Assembly (NCBI RefSeq): GCF_009184545.1
Contig: NZ_QJOW01000005.1
Coordinates: forward strand, 104,360 to 168,359
From: Halosegnis rubeus
GTDB taxonomy: Archaea > Halobacteriota > Halobacteria > Halobacteriales > Haloarculaceae
DNA: 64,000 bases
Direction: 5' to 3'
This document shows, piece after piece, positions 17,378 through 25,244 of the stretch. Position numbers and translations under genes: made by a program. Numbering within the stretch: the first letter of the stretch is position 1; each line of letters begins with the position of its first letter. Under the pieces are notes generated by a model, which saw only the letters and a list, made by a program, of their open reading frames with translations, made no database searches and was not told where the DNA came from.

Positions 17378-17418
17378 GGCGGCGCACGAGCGCCTTCAGT
17401 GGTATCTGGAGGATACCA

Positions 17419-18279
17419 ATGTCAAGTAACAACTCGAGTCGCAAGGTCGTTACGGTGGATGAACAGGCATTCGAACGAACCGAAGACGCCGGCGTCGACG
17501 AGGACGGCTTCAAGGTCGTCGACGACAAACCGGAGTTCCGAGCGACGGTTCAGCAGGAAAAGCAGGCGAAGGTGGATTCCAACCACCCAGACGGCATCGT
17601 CCAGGACTTCTCGCACCTGCCCCTCGCGCAGGAAGAGAAGATTCGCGCCCGGGAGGCCGAACTGGACCACATCAGCGCCCAGGCGGAACTCGGCACCCAA
17701 GACGGGCGGGCGAAGCGAACTCGCAAGGTCGTCACCGAACGGCGACAGCGTAAGCGGGCGGAACGCACCCCGGACCGGACGGATCCGCGAGAGCGTCTCT
17801 CCCGGATGGAGCTGGCGAAGGTGAACCAGGAAGCAGACCGGATGGCACAGCGGCTTCGCACCGGTCACAGTCGGGCGGCCGTCTCGCGGGCGCTCGCAAA
17901 GCGGGTCGCCAAGGGGCAAGACATCACCAAAGCAGTGTTCGACACGATGGATGCACTCAAGGCGGCCCCCGGCGCCATCTGCCCGATCGAGGACGTCCCG
18001 GACGTGCAGACGGATGAGGTGAGCATCGAAGGAGAAGTCGTTCAGCTCTGGGATGCTTCCAGCCGGAAGATCGCTCAAGTGGGCTTGGTCGCGGACGACA
18101 CCGGGAAAATCAAGTTCACCTCGTGGCGAAAATCGGAGCCTGCCTTCGTCCAAGAAGGGGACACCGTCCGAATGCGGGCGGTTAAGAAGAACTGGTACGA
18201 GGGACGATGTTCACTCGCCGTGACCTACGACAGTATGATCGTCTTCCCAGAACGCGACCGCCGCTGGTGGGAGGAGTAG
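17419..18279 (+). CDS. RPA-like single-stranded DNA-binding protein (OB fold)
   Basis: A 286-residue protein with a GGAGGA ribosome site at 17408-17413. Residues 1-170 are charged and helical with an Arg/Lys-rich stretch near residues 90-125. Residues 180-275 form an OB fold: VSIEGEVVQLWDAS, then VGLVADDTGKIKFTSW, EGDTVRMRAVK and CSLAVTYDSMIVF, the strand order of archaeal RPA domains. It should coat single strands during plasmid replication or transfer. It has its own transcription unit, bounded by the palindrome-rich region before it and a hairpin/T-tract terminator after it. Confidence 0.7.
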   Translation: MSSNNSSRKVVTVDEQAFERTEDAGVDEDGFKVVDDKPEFRATVQQEKQAKVDSNHPDGIVQDFSHLPLAQEEKIRAREAELDHISAQAELGTQDGRAKRTRKVVTERRQRKRAERTPDRTDPRERLSRMELAKVNQEADRMAQRLRTGHSRAAVSRALAKRVAKGQDITKAVFDTMDALKAAPGAICPIEDVPDVQTDEVSIEGEVVQLWDASSRKIAQVGLVADDTGKIKFTSWRKSEPAFVQEGDTVRMRAVKKNWYEGRCSLAVTYDSMIVFPERDRRWWEE

Positions 18280-18300
18280 GGGCAACGCCCTTTCTTTTTT
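18280..18300 (+). terminator. Hairpin plus T-tract terminator after the OB-fold gene
   Basis: GGGC AAC GCCC (18280-18290) is followed at once by TTTCTTTTTT (18291-18300), directly after the stop codon. Archaeal polymerase stops at T-runs, so this is a good terminator. Confidence 0.75.
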
Positions 18301-18510
18301 CGTGAGTGCCGGACCGGCCCAGGCCCCACCGCCCCACCCACCGCTCCGTGCTCGCTCCCGCTGGTCGCTGCGCGCGCAGCCACAACCTCAAGAACCGAGC
18401 TGAGATGTATGTCAGAATTCGGGAATTCGCTAACCGCGTGTATCCGTCCGAAATAAAAAGCAACTACCGCCTAGAGAGGTTTTTAGGCTGACTAGAAACA
18501 TAGAGGGAAT

Positions 18511-19848
18511 ATGGTTAAATCGGGAGACGTGGATCAGCGGTGGCAGGATCTATTGCGTAATCCACGAGAAGAGGTCCATCGTGAAATCAAAAGCTGGCTT
18601 GATCTGTCTGATAATGTGGACAAGGCAAACGTAGCAAAAGCGATGCTCGCATTAGCGAATTCTGGTGGGGGTCAGATTTTGATTGGATATGAGGAGGTCG
18701 GTGAATCATGGGAACCGGATCCATCTCGACCACATCCGATTGACCACTACGATCAAGATACGATTAATGGGATCGTTGAGAAGTTTGCTGAGCCCCAGTT
18801 TCACTGTGAAGTATACCATATTGAACATCCAGAATCTGGTGAAGTCTTTCCAATTATCGATGTACCGGGAGACCATCGGGTGCCGATTCGATCAGACAGT
18901 GCTGGCCCTGAAGACCAACACGTTACCTACAACACATATTATATTAGGCGGCCAGGGCCAGAAAGTGCAGCACCGAAGACAGGACGTGAGTGGGACGAAT
19001 TGATTCGGCGGTGTGTCACTGCCTCACGTGATGATCTGTTAGATCGAATGCGAACCGTACTGACGGGGTTCGAAAAAGGAGCAAGTGAAGAAGAGATTGA
19101 TCCGCTGGATCAGCTTGCTTCGTGGACTGAGGCTATGCGGGAAGACTGGGAAGCCAACGTGATGGACGAGTACGGAAATATGGATAATTCACCCTATCGT
19201 CACGGGTACTGGTCATTTGCTTACAGTCTGGATTCTGAGTTTGATCAGCCATCTCTCTCTGAGTTCTTAGATCTACTACGGGAGGTGAAAGGTCATGAAA
19301 CGGGGTGGCCGGCGTGGCTGATCAGCGAGGATCAGGTACATCCCCGCGATGAGACAATCGAAGGGTGGTATACCGGCGGAACATTCGATGACCCAGCGCA
19401 CGCAGACTACTGGCGTGCATCCCCAGACGGGATGCTGTTCTTGCTTCGTGGCTATCAGGAAGACAGCAAAGATGAACTTGAGCCAGGTACAGTTTTGGAT
19501 TATATTCTCCCAATCTGGCGAGTCGGTGAATGCTTGCTACATGCGAAGCGGTTGGGGCGAGAACTCGGTGAGGAAAACACGTCGGTCACCGTGCAAGCCC
19601 GATGGACGGGACTAGAGGGACGAACACTGGGCTCAATTGAAAATCGCCGTGGACTTTTCCCTCCGATTGAAAGAGAATCACATCAAGCGACAGTTACGGC
19701 CAGTCAACGCTTCACTGTTCAAGATTTTGAAGACGCTCTACCGGAAGTGGTTGAGACCTTGACCCAACCGCTATACCAGATCTTTGATTTCTACGAGCCG
19801 CCATCCGATCTAATCCAGAATGAGCTGGACCGGATGCAAAGCCAGTAA
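18511..19848 (+). CDS. Schlafen/AlbA-2 domain protein (putative nucleic-acid-binding defence factor)
   Basis: A 445-residue protein. Residues 15-60 carry the AlbA-2/Schlafen signature: EIKSWLDL, then VAKAMLALANSGGGQILIGYEE. The core continues to about residue 150 with YYIRRPGP. The remaining 290 residues are unassigned. Prokaryotic proteins with this domain bind or cut RNA or act as regulators, and are common in defence islands. GC is clearly lower than in the plasmid backbone and the codon choice differs, which suggests transfer together with the convergent gene at 19854. A boundary in base composition is visible near 18410-18500. Confidence 0.7.
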   Translation: MVKSGDVDQRWQDLLRNPREEVHREIKSWLDLSDNVDKANVAKAMLALANSGGGQILIGYEEVGESWEPDPSRPHPIDHYDQDTINGIVEKFAEPQFHCEVYHIEHPESGEVFPIIDVPGDHRVPIRSDSAGPEDQHVTYNTYYIRRPGPESAAPKTGREWDELIRRCVTASRDDLLDRMRTVLTGFEKGASEEEIDPLDQLASWTEAMREDWEANVMDEYGNMDNSPYRHGYWSFAYSLDSEFDQPSLSEFLDLLREVKGHETGWPAWLISEDQVHPRDETIEGWYTGGTFDDPAHADYWRASPDGMLFLLRGYQEDSKDELEPGTVLDYILPIWRVGECLLHAKRLGRELGEENTSVTVQARWTGLEGRTLGSIENRRGLFPPIERESHQATVTASQRFTVQDFEDALPEVVETLTQPLYQIFDFYEPPSDLIQNELDRMQSQ

Positions 19849-19853
19849 CAACG

Positions 19854-20603
19854 CTACTCTAGATGTTCATCCAATTCCCACGCACCTTCATCATCGTAAT
19901 AGAAACCGGGATGATATCCGAACTGAGAGTTTGATAATGGTCGGAAAAGCGGTGTGAGTTGGTCACGGATACCGTCTTCATCGGACAGACTGAGAGGTGT
20001 GAGGCGCGAGGTGCGGTTAGGTTCAGGAAATGCTTCAACCCGGTCAACCTGCCGATGTTGGTCTATTGTCGCGTTCGTGAGATTTGTCCCACTGAGGATT
20101 GCATACACCTTCTCGCTGTGTTCATCAGGAAGGACGTCACGATAGAACTGGAGGACGGTGACGAGACTTAATTCAAGATCCTGTGAACTGACTGCATAGT
20201 CACAGTCGTATGAATGACCGGTTGGATAGCAGAGCCCGCTCCCCCGGGCCTCATATATGCCAGTATCATACAGAGTTGCCACTGAACTCAGGTCTTTTCG
20301 ATTCTCGTAGCGAGCGACAATATGGTTCCATGTCGGATCCGCGTGTTCAAACAGTCTATCGGGCCGAAACGATGGTCGACACGTCGCGGGAACAGGCAGT
20401 TCCTCAAGTTCTGTGATATCGACAAGACGCGATCCATCAAGAGCACTTTCAGGAACAATATGGAACAAGAGCTGTGGAATTGCATCCTCTGAATTAAGCA
20501 TATCGAAGCGCTGAAGGTGGTATTCGCGATATAATGTCGACCGATCAACCGCCGGATATTCACGGTTGAGTTCATGGAGACGCCGAAGATGTGAATCACT
20601 CAT
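19854..20603 (-). CDS. Unknown protein convergent with the Schlafen-like gene
   Basis: A 249-residue protein, Tyr/His-rich, acidic, with no motif that I recognise. Its 3' end is 5 bases from that of the Schlafen-like gene and both share the same lower GC, so they probably arrived as one cassette. No transmembrane or signal sequence is seen. A partner role in a two-gene defence module is a guess from arrangement. Confidence 0.65.
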   Translation of the reverse strand: MSDSHLRRLHELNREYPAVDRSTLYREYHLQRFDMLNSEDAIPQLLFHIVPESALDGSRLVDITELEELPVPATCRPSFRPDRLFEHADPTWNHIVARYENRKDLSSVATLYDTGIYEARGSGLCYPTGHSYDCDYAVSSQDLELSLVTVLQFYRDVLPDEHSEKVYAILSGTNLTNATIDQHRQVDRVEAFPEPNRTSRLTPLSLSDEDGIRDQLTPLFRPLSNSQFGYHPGFYYDDEGAWELDEHLE

Positions 20604-20824
20604 ATGCTCCCCCTCTCACCTTAGATAAATATGTATTCGGTCCCCTGTTGTGGCCTTGAGTGCCGCCCCAGTTCCTGCATAGCCAGTTCATTGGTATAAG
20701 AATCAGACTCGGTCGCTGTACGCCATCGGTTCCGAGATATCTGAACCGTCTTGTAGAGGTTTATTCCACCCATAATGGGTGAAGGATTCGCTGTACTGGC
20801 GAGTTCCTGAACATGGTGAGAACG

Positions 20825-21745
20825 ATGACTACCAGAGACATCTACGAAACTGGCTTCGACGAAGACGTCCAAACAGAGTCGAGCGCTACCCAGTGTCCAG
20901 AGTGTGACGGCCGGGTCACTACGAATGCGGTCGAAACGATCTGCGAGGACTGTGGACTTGTTATCGAGGAACAACGTATCGATCACGGGCCGGAGTGGCG
21001 GGCGTACGATGCAGACGAGCGCGAGCGAACAGGCGCACCACTCACTACAGCCCGTCACGATCGAGGCATCTCGACCGAGATCGGCCACGGAACCGACGCA
21101 CACGGGAACGAACTCTCTGGTCAGAAACGCCGGCAGCTGGCCCGGATGCGACGTGAGCAGACCCGTGGTCGCTGGCGGTCCAAAGCGGAACGGAATCTCG
21201 CACACGGGTTGGGCGAGGTACGCCGGCTGGCGAGTGCGCTCGAGCTCTCTGAGTCGATTCGTGACCAGGCGTGCCAGCTCTTCCGGAGCGCTCAGAGCGA
21301 GGATCTGCTTCGAGGCAGATCCATCGAAGCCATCGGTGCAGCGAGTATCTACGGTACCTGTCGATGTAACCAACACCCGCTTCTCCTCGAGGATGTCGTC
21401 GACGCCGCCCGAGTCGAGTCCGCTCGTGTCACCAACGCCTACCGAACACTGAATCGCGAATTAGAGCTCCCAGCACCACCAATGCGCCCGACGTCGTTCA
21501 TTCCACGCCTGATCTCGGCGCTGGAGTTAGACCACGACATTCGTCGGCGCGCGAACGAACTCGCAGAACGCGCCGAGGGGACAACCCTCACGAACGGCTG
21601 TCAGCCATCGGGCGTCGCGGCCGCCTGTGTCTATCTGGCTGCCCAAGAGCAGGGCGCGTTGATTACCCAATCCACCGTCGCGTCGGCAGCAGAGGTGTCA
21701 GTCGTGACGCTCCGAAGCCGGCGAGACGAACTCCAAGCGATCTGA
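20825..21745 (+). CDS. tfb: Transcription initiation factor IIB (TFB)
   Basis: A 306-residue TFB. The N-terminal zinc ribbon has CPECDG and CEDCGL pairs (residues 25-45). It is followed by a B-finger/linker (EWRAYDADE, residues 58-66) and two cyclin-like repeats with the typical IGAASIYGTCR and VAAACVYLAAQEQ helices. TFB recruits RNA polymerase to TBP-bound TATA boxes; haloarchaea have many TFBs, and plasmid copies can redirect promoter choice. The start at 20825 matches usual haloarchaeal TFB N-termini (MTTRDIYE); an ATG four codons upstream is an alternative. It may serve the plasmid's own promoters. Confidence 0.92.
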   Translation: MTTRDIYETGFDEDVQTESSATQCPECDGRVTTNAVETICEDCGLVIEEQRIDHGPEWRAYDADERERTGAPLTTARHDRGISTEIGHGTDAHGNELSGQKRRQLARMRREQTRGRWRSKAERNLAHGLGEVRRLASALELSESIRDQACQLFRSAQSEDLLRGRSIEAIGAASIYGTCRCNQHPLLLEDVVDAARVESARVTNAYRTLNRELELPAPPMRPTSFIPRLISALELDHDIRRRANELAERAEGTTLTNGCQPSGVAAACVYLAAQEQGALITQSTVASAAEVSVVTLRSRRDELQAI

Positions 21746-21798
21746 GACGCCTCCGGTAGAGGAATACCTACATACAGGCAGAGAGTCTACAAGGGGGT

Positions 21799-21903
21799 AT
21801 GGATCTGGACGAGACTGTCGAGTATCTGTCGACAGAACTCGATATCGAGCGGAGTGAGCACGTTCGCGAGGTCGGTCGAGCGGTCGCCGAGCTCCGTGAC
21901 TGA
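21799..21903 (+). CDS. Very small acidic protein (34 aa)
   Basis: An ATG at 21799 follows an AAGGGGG site and opens a 34-residue frame, MDLDETVEYL to VAELRD, made almost entirely of amphipathic helix. Haloarchaeal codon bias is present. It lies between the TFB gene and the next gene on the same strand. Small helical proteins of this type are often missed by gene finders. Moderate support, no function known. Confidence 0.45.
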   Translation: MDLDETVEYLSTELDIERSEHVREVGRAVAELRD

Positions 21904-21971
21904 ATCGGTCTCAGGCGGTCAGATTTATCCCGTCGTCGCCGAATCCGTCCCCGCATTTTCTCACCCCTGAG

Positions 21972-21979
21972 TTTAAATA
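21972..21979 (+). promoter_or_regulatory. TATA box for the gene at 22009
   Basis: TTTAAATA lies 30 bases before the ATG at 22009, the correct spacing for a transcript that begins at or near the start codon, as is common in haloarchaea. Confidence 0.6.
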
Positions 21980-22008
21980 CCAAACCGGGGGAAACGCGGA
22001 GCGAATCG

Positions 22009-22878
22009 ATGACTGACCACAACTCAGACCGAGAGGCGTTCCAACCTGTCGGGGAGGGCGCTCTGGTGCCGGACCCAGCGCTGGATCAGCCAGCAGACGG
22101 CCAGCCAAGCCGCCAGCGTGAAGCCTCGCATTCGGGTGGGTATCCGGACGGAACAACCGACACAGACCGATCCTGTGTCTCCTGTGGCGCATCGATCCCG
22201 GCGTCGCAACGAAAATGCCGGTTCTGTCTCGAACACGAACTTGACGGCGCGTCGGAGTCGGGTGCTGCGAGTTCCGAGCAGACACTGCGTGGTGTGATCC
22301 ACTTCCTCGTCGAATCGGGGACGTTCTACGGCGCCGTGGCAAGGGGAGCAGCAGCAGCGACACTTCTCTCGTCAGGTCACGACCAGCCCATCGACGACTG
22401 TACGCTCATCTACGATCTCGACGACGAGCCCGCACCCCAGCTAACCGAGCGCTGGCCTACGCTCCCCGCTGCTACTGAGGTGACCGCAGCGGCTGGCGAC
22501 GCGTTACTAACAGCGGCCCGTGAGCGGACAGCGTGGAACGAGAGGAGCGATCGTTCTCAGACGGAGATTCCACGCGTCTATGACGAGCGTGGCCAGGGAA
22601 TTCGCGATGAGTCGTCCCTCGAGCACACGCTCGACGACAGCGATCAGCTGTGGATCGTCCCAGCAATCGCTGTGGAAACAGTACCCCGCGAAACGAAATC
22701 CTCCAGTACCAGAGCTGAAATCCCGACCGTAACAGCCCTCGAGTGCCAGCACTGTACGAAAGAAACAGAACATCGCTTCAGTACACGCGAGTCGCTCCCT
22801 GACGAGACCTGGACGGGCCAACCAATCTGGGAGTGCCAAGTGTGTGGCACAGGTCGCTACGGGCCTGCTCCCGAATAG
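22009..22878 (+). CDS. Two-zinc-knuckle haloarchaeal plasmid protein, unknown function
   Basis: A 289-residue protein. Residues 60-85 contain CVSCGA and CRFCLE, and the C-terminus has CQHCTK and CQVCGT, so it holds two zinc-binding sites at opposite ends of an acidic middle region. The stretch DQLWIVPA near residue 225 resembles EELWIVPA at the end of the protein encoded at 30121, which hints at a shared domain. A TATA box supports the start and a leaderless transcript. The function is unknown. Confidence 0.7.
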   Translation: MTDHNSDREAFQPVGEGALVPDPALDQPADGQPSRQREASHSGGYPDGTTDTDRSCVSCGASIPASQRKCRFCLEHELDGASESGAASSEQTLRGVIHFLVESGTFYGAVARGAAAATLLSSGHDQPIDDCTLIYDLDDEPAPQLTERWPTLPAATEVTAAAGDALLTAARERTAWNERSDRSQTEIPRVYDERGQGIRDESSLEHTLDDSDQLWIVPAIAVETVPRETKSSSTRAEIPTVTALECQHCTKETEHRFSTRESLPDETWTGQPIWECQVCGTGRYGPAPE

Positions 22879-22898
22879 GGCAGTAGGAATCTCACCGT

Positions 22899-22939
22899 TT
22901 AACCAACAGTCTCCGATGGAGATGGCTTCTGTTGGTTAA
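22899..22939. promoter_or_regulatory. TTAACCAACA dyad (copy 1)
   Basis: Arms TTAACCAACAG (22899-22909) and CTGTTGGTTAA (22929-22939), 41 bases end to end. The symmetry extends outward with one slip (CTCACCGT on the left, CACGGTGAG on the right). It ends 4 bases before the GTG of the TFB-like fragment gene. Confidence 0.75.
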
Positions 22940-22943
22940 CACG

Positions 22944-23132
22944 GTGAGTACCCGCAAGTCCGACGTCAGTCATAGCGGGCGTTCATTCGGCAGGTTCGCA
23001 GCGGCCTGTCTCTACAAAGCGGGGCGGGAACAGGGGGTGTGGGTAACGCACCGTGACATCGCCAAGTCCGGAAACGTCACGCCGACCACGGCCTGGACGC
23101 ATCACCAGAGGTTCGATGAACTCGCTGTCTAG
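22944..23132 (+). CDS. TFB C-terminal cyclin-repeat fragment (mini-TFB or remnant)
   Basis: A 62-residue frame whose centre (FAAACLYKAGREQG, then VTHRDIAKSGNVTPTTAWTHHQRFDEL) lines up with the end of the complete TFB in this window (VAAACVYLAAQEQG, then TQSTVASAAEVSVVTLRSRRDEL). It therefore preserves roughly the last three helices of the second cyclin fold, including the DNA-contacting helix-turn-helix, and lacks the zinc ribbon and first repeat. It may be a decayed TFB or a small functional DNA-binding protein. The GTG at 22944 is the likely start; the dyad sits immediately upstream. The 3' end overlaps the convergent gene by 4 bases. Confidence 0.55.
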   Translation: MSTRKSDVSHSGRSFGRFAAACLYKAGREQGVWVTHRDIAKSGNVTPTTAWTHHQRFDELAV

Positions 23133-23617
23133 ACGGGCCAGGTAGGGAGCGAGGGCGCTCCATTCTTCCAGTGGATCGCATCTAGCGCGGGCGGGAACTG
23201 CTGTAGTCGGTCATCGAGGACGGCGAGTGGGTGCGCATCGAGAAACGTCGCCTTGTGCCGATCAACCGGCGTGTCTTCGTGATTGAGTTGGATATGACAG
23301 GGCCCAAGGTCCGGATGGTCGGCATCTTGGTGGAATCCGAGCATCAGATTTCGGTCCGGTTCGACCCAGTTTATGCGGTAGTATTCGTGGTCGACGCCGG
23401 CGGGGTACCAGAAGCGAATCTCCAGTCGTGCTGTCGCCGCGTCGTACGAGTCACTCAGGAACGTCGTCGGATCGACACCCGCGATGACGTACCGGGGTCG
23501 GCGTCGAGACGGGCGATAGCGGACCTCTTCACACCCTGGCTGGTTCGTCAATCGGTCGTGAACGTCGCGGAGGAGGGTCCGCTGTGTATAGCGGTCGCGA
23601 CCGGCAAGAAAGATCAT
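23129..23617 (-). CDS. Putative toxin-like partner of the adjacent regulator
   Basis: A 162-residue protein with alternating strands (ARLEIRFWYPAGVDHEYYRINW, then GPCHIQLNHED) and a His-rich segment, followed by a short C-terminal helix. The overall look recalls DUF6516/TumE-like toxins, which pair with small winged-helix proteins. It is preceded on the same strand, 17 bases away, by just such a regulator. The toxin-antitoxin idea is inferred from size, order and pattern; no catalytic motif is proven. Confidence 0.5.
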   Translation of the reverse strand: MIFLAGRDRYTQRTLLRDVHDRLTNQPGCEEVRYRPSRRRPRYVIAGVDPTTFLSDSYDAATARLEIRFWYPAGVDHEYYRINWVEPDRNLMLGFHQDADHPDLGPCHIQLNHEDTPVDRHKATFLDAHPLAVLDDRLQQFPPALDAIHWKNGAPSLPTWPV

Positions 23618-23634
23618 TCTGTGAGAGAGGAGGG

Positions 23635-24186
23635 TTAGCTCGTGGCGCGGTCAGCCACGTCGGTCATCTGCTCGCGGGCAGCTTCGACGTCGGAGTAGAG
23701 TTCCAGTGCGTGCTTGATGAGGCGGCGATCCTCCTCGTTCTCACGCCAGAACGCGATGACGTCGCGGCGGTCCCGGAGCTCCGCACTTGTGAGGTCGCCG
23801 TCGGCGAGCGACTGTTCAAGCTCTTCCCACGTCTCGACGTCGTAGGTCGCCTGCCACTCCTCGATCTCCTCGGTAATCGCGGCCAATTCACTCCGCAGCT
23901 CCTCGCGGGTATTTTCCTCGATGAGCGTGCGGATCTCCTCGAAGAGCAGTCGCGTGTAGTCCGGTTGGTAGCGCGTCGTCTCGCCGGCCTCGACGCGACG
24001 CAACTGGCCCTGGTCGACGAGGTCCTGAAGTTCCTCGTTGGTCGTGCTCCAGGCGGCGTCGGCCTGCTCGCTGATCCAGTTAACTGAGCGGGGTTCGCGA
24101 AGTGACTCGGCGACCGCCCGAATGCGGTCGCGGGCGCTCATCGACTCAGTCCACGATTGGACCCCATCTCGCGAGGATTCGGTCAT
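23635..24186 (-). CDS. Winged-helix regulator with coiled-coil tail
   Basis: A 183-residue protein. Residues 18-75 form a winged helix (RIRAVAESLREPRSVNWI, SEQADAAWSTTNEELQDL, GQLRRVEAGETTRYQP). A long heptad-rich helix follows (about residues 80-125), giving the layout of haloarchaeal TrmB-like/DUF7342 regulators. The start at 24186 matches the conserved MTESS-type N-terminus. It precedes the putative toxin gene and probably represses their shared promoter. It is also a candidate reader of one of the repeated operators in this window. Confidence 0.65.
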   Translation of the reverse strand: MTESSRDGVQSWTESMSARDRIRAVAESLREPRSVNWISEQADAAWSTTNEELQDLVDQGQLRRVEAGETTRYQPDYTRLLFEEIRTLIEENTREELRSELAAITEEIEEWQATYDVETWEELEQSLADGDLTSAELRDRRDVIAFWRENEEDRRLIKHALELYSDVEAAREQMTDVADRATS

Positions 24187-24321
24187 GGTTGGCACCTCTT
24201 GGGACAGTGTTCGCGCCCTACTCCCATATATGTTTGTACTGTCTCGCATAATCAAGAATGCCTTGCGGGCGAAGGCGTCCGGACGTTGAAATGCGATACC
24301 GACAGAAGGTATGGCCAACCG

Positions 24322-24525
24322 ATGTACGACCGATATTCTGACGTTGAGGAACTACGGCCGACCGGCGAGGCATCCCACAGCCCGGACACAATGTTGGACG
24401 ACGGGTGTGAGAGTGACCTCCTGGCGGCAACGCGTCGCGACGAGCACTGGTGGCGACCTGATGCGACGACGACAGTCACGTGGAGTGTCTATCCGCGCCG
24501 GCGAGTGGTGAGGCGCTACCGATGA
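24322..24525 (+). CDS. Small Trp/Arg-rich C-terminal protein (67 aa)
   Basis: A 67-residue frame from the ATG at 24322, acidic at first then Trp/Arg-rich (EHWWRPDATTTVTWS, ending RRRVVRRYR). The stop overlaps the next start as ATGA, which supports both genes being translated. No family was recognised. Confidence 0.5.
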   Translation: MYDRYSDVEELRPTGEASHSPDTMLDDGCESDLLAATRRDEHWWRPDATTTVTWSVYPRRRVVRRYR

Positions 24526-24710
24526 ATCAGCAAGTCGAACAGGGCTACTGGATGCATCGTGTACTCAGCAATCTCAGCCGCCTCGACGTCGAGCGGTTGG
24601 ACGACGCGGATCGAGAGCGAGTCGAGACTGCAAGAGACCTCCTGGAAGAAGTGAGCCTACTCACGGGACCAGAGGACGGGAGCGGACCAGACGCCCCAAC
24701 AGACGACTGA
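24522..24710 (+). CDS. Small acidic helical protein (62 aa)
   Basis: A 62-residue protein starting at 24522 inside the ATGA overlap. It is dominated by one amphipathic helix (VLSNLSRLDVERLDDADRE) and has an acidic disordered tail. Probably co-translated with the gene before it. Function unknown. Confidence 0.55.
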   Translation: MNQQVEQGYWMHRVLSNLSRLDVERLDDADRERVETARDLLEEVSLLTGPEDGSGPDAPTDD

Positions 24711-24756
24711 TCGTCATCGCCGTCGACGCCAGGGGCACTTCCAGTGTCGGTTTATC

Positions 24757-24779
24757 GCCCCCCAAGAGGGGTGCGGGGC
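24757..24779 (+). promoter_or_regulatory. Leader hairpin element (copy 2)
   Basis: GGTTTAT box at 24749-24755, arm GCCCC, loop CCAAGAGGGGTGC, arm GGGGC; 17 bases before the start at 24797. The CCCC can also pair with the loop's GGGG, giving an alternative smaller hairpin. Confidence 0.65.
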
Positions 24780-24796
24780 TTCCCGCGAGTCCAGAC

Positions 24797-25177
24797 ATGG
24801 CGACACTACAAGCTGCGACGACGTCAACCGGCGCGATCGTATCGGATCCACAGGCTGTCCGCGAACTCTGTGAGAGCTACTGCTTCGGGACGCTCGACTG
24901 GGAGGTCACCGACAAGGGCGAACTCACCATCTGGGGGTACGATGACTTCGAAGTGTACGAGGCGCGGGAGAACGGCCTCCCGGACTACGAGGGCGGCATC
25001 GTGACCCACGAATTCTTGCGAGAACTTGCCGACCACCTCGAAGCTGACGAGGAACTCGACATCCAGACAGCGGGGTTCACGAAGTGTCGCTTCCCAGTGC
25101 TGGCGAAGCGGTACGTCGTTCGCGACGGCGAAGTCCTCTACGCGGATCTCAGTTCCCCCGAACCAATCGAGGAGTAG
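24797..25177 (+). CDS. Hypothetical protein of the leader-element cassette series
   Basis: A 126-residue acidic alpha/beta protein (LDWEVTDKGELTIWGYDDFEVYE near residues 34-54; ends in acidic residues). No motif that I recognise. It is the first of the back-to-back + strand genes that are each preceded by the same hairpin leader. Confidence 0.7.
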   Translation: MATLQAATTSTGAIVSDPQAVRELCESYCFGTLDWEVTDKGELTIWGYDDFEVYEARENGLPDYEGGIVTHEFLRELADHLEADEELDIQTAGFTKCRFPVLAKRYVVRDGEVLYADLSSPEPIEE

Positions 25178-25187
25178 CGTTGTTCGT

Positions 25188-25207
25188 CCCCCGAGAGGGG
25201 TGCGGGG
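25188..25207 (+). promoter_or_regulatory. Leader hairpin element (copy 3)
   Basis: TTGTTCGT box, arm CCCC, loop CGAGAGGGGTGC, arm GGGG. The right arm plus CGA (25204-25210) can instead pair with TCGCCCC at 25222-25228, so two exclusive structures exist just ahead of the ribosome site GAGGTGAT (25231-25238). Confidence 0.65.
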
Positions 25208-25244
25208 CGATCCAGTAGCGGTCGCCCCGTGAGGTGATTGCTCG

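Larger units (their letters stand above)
16832..17418. other. GC-rich, palindrome-rich non-coding region ahead of the OB-fold gene
   Basis: About 590 bases with no credible gene: open frames on both strands are Arg/Pro/Gly-rich shadows. Several strong inverted repeats follow each other (about 16890-16934, then 17146-17208, 17263-17318 and 17353-17377), ending 41 bases before the start of the single-strand-binding-type gene. It could be a long structured 5' leader, a non-coding RNA, or a single-strand or transfer origin of the plasmid. Confidence 0.55.
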
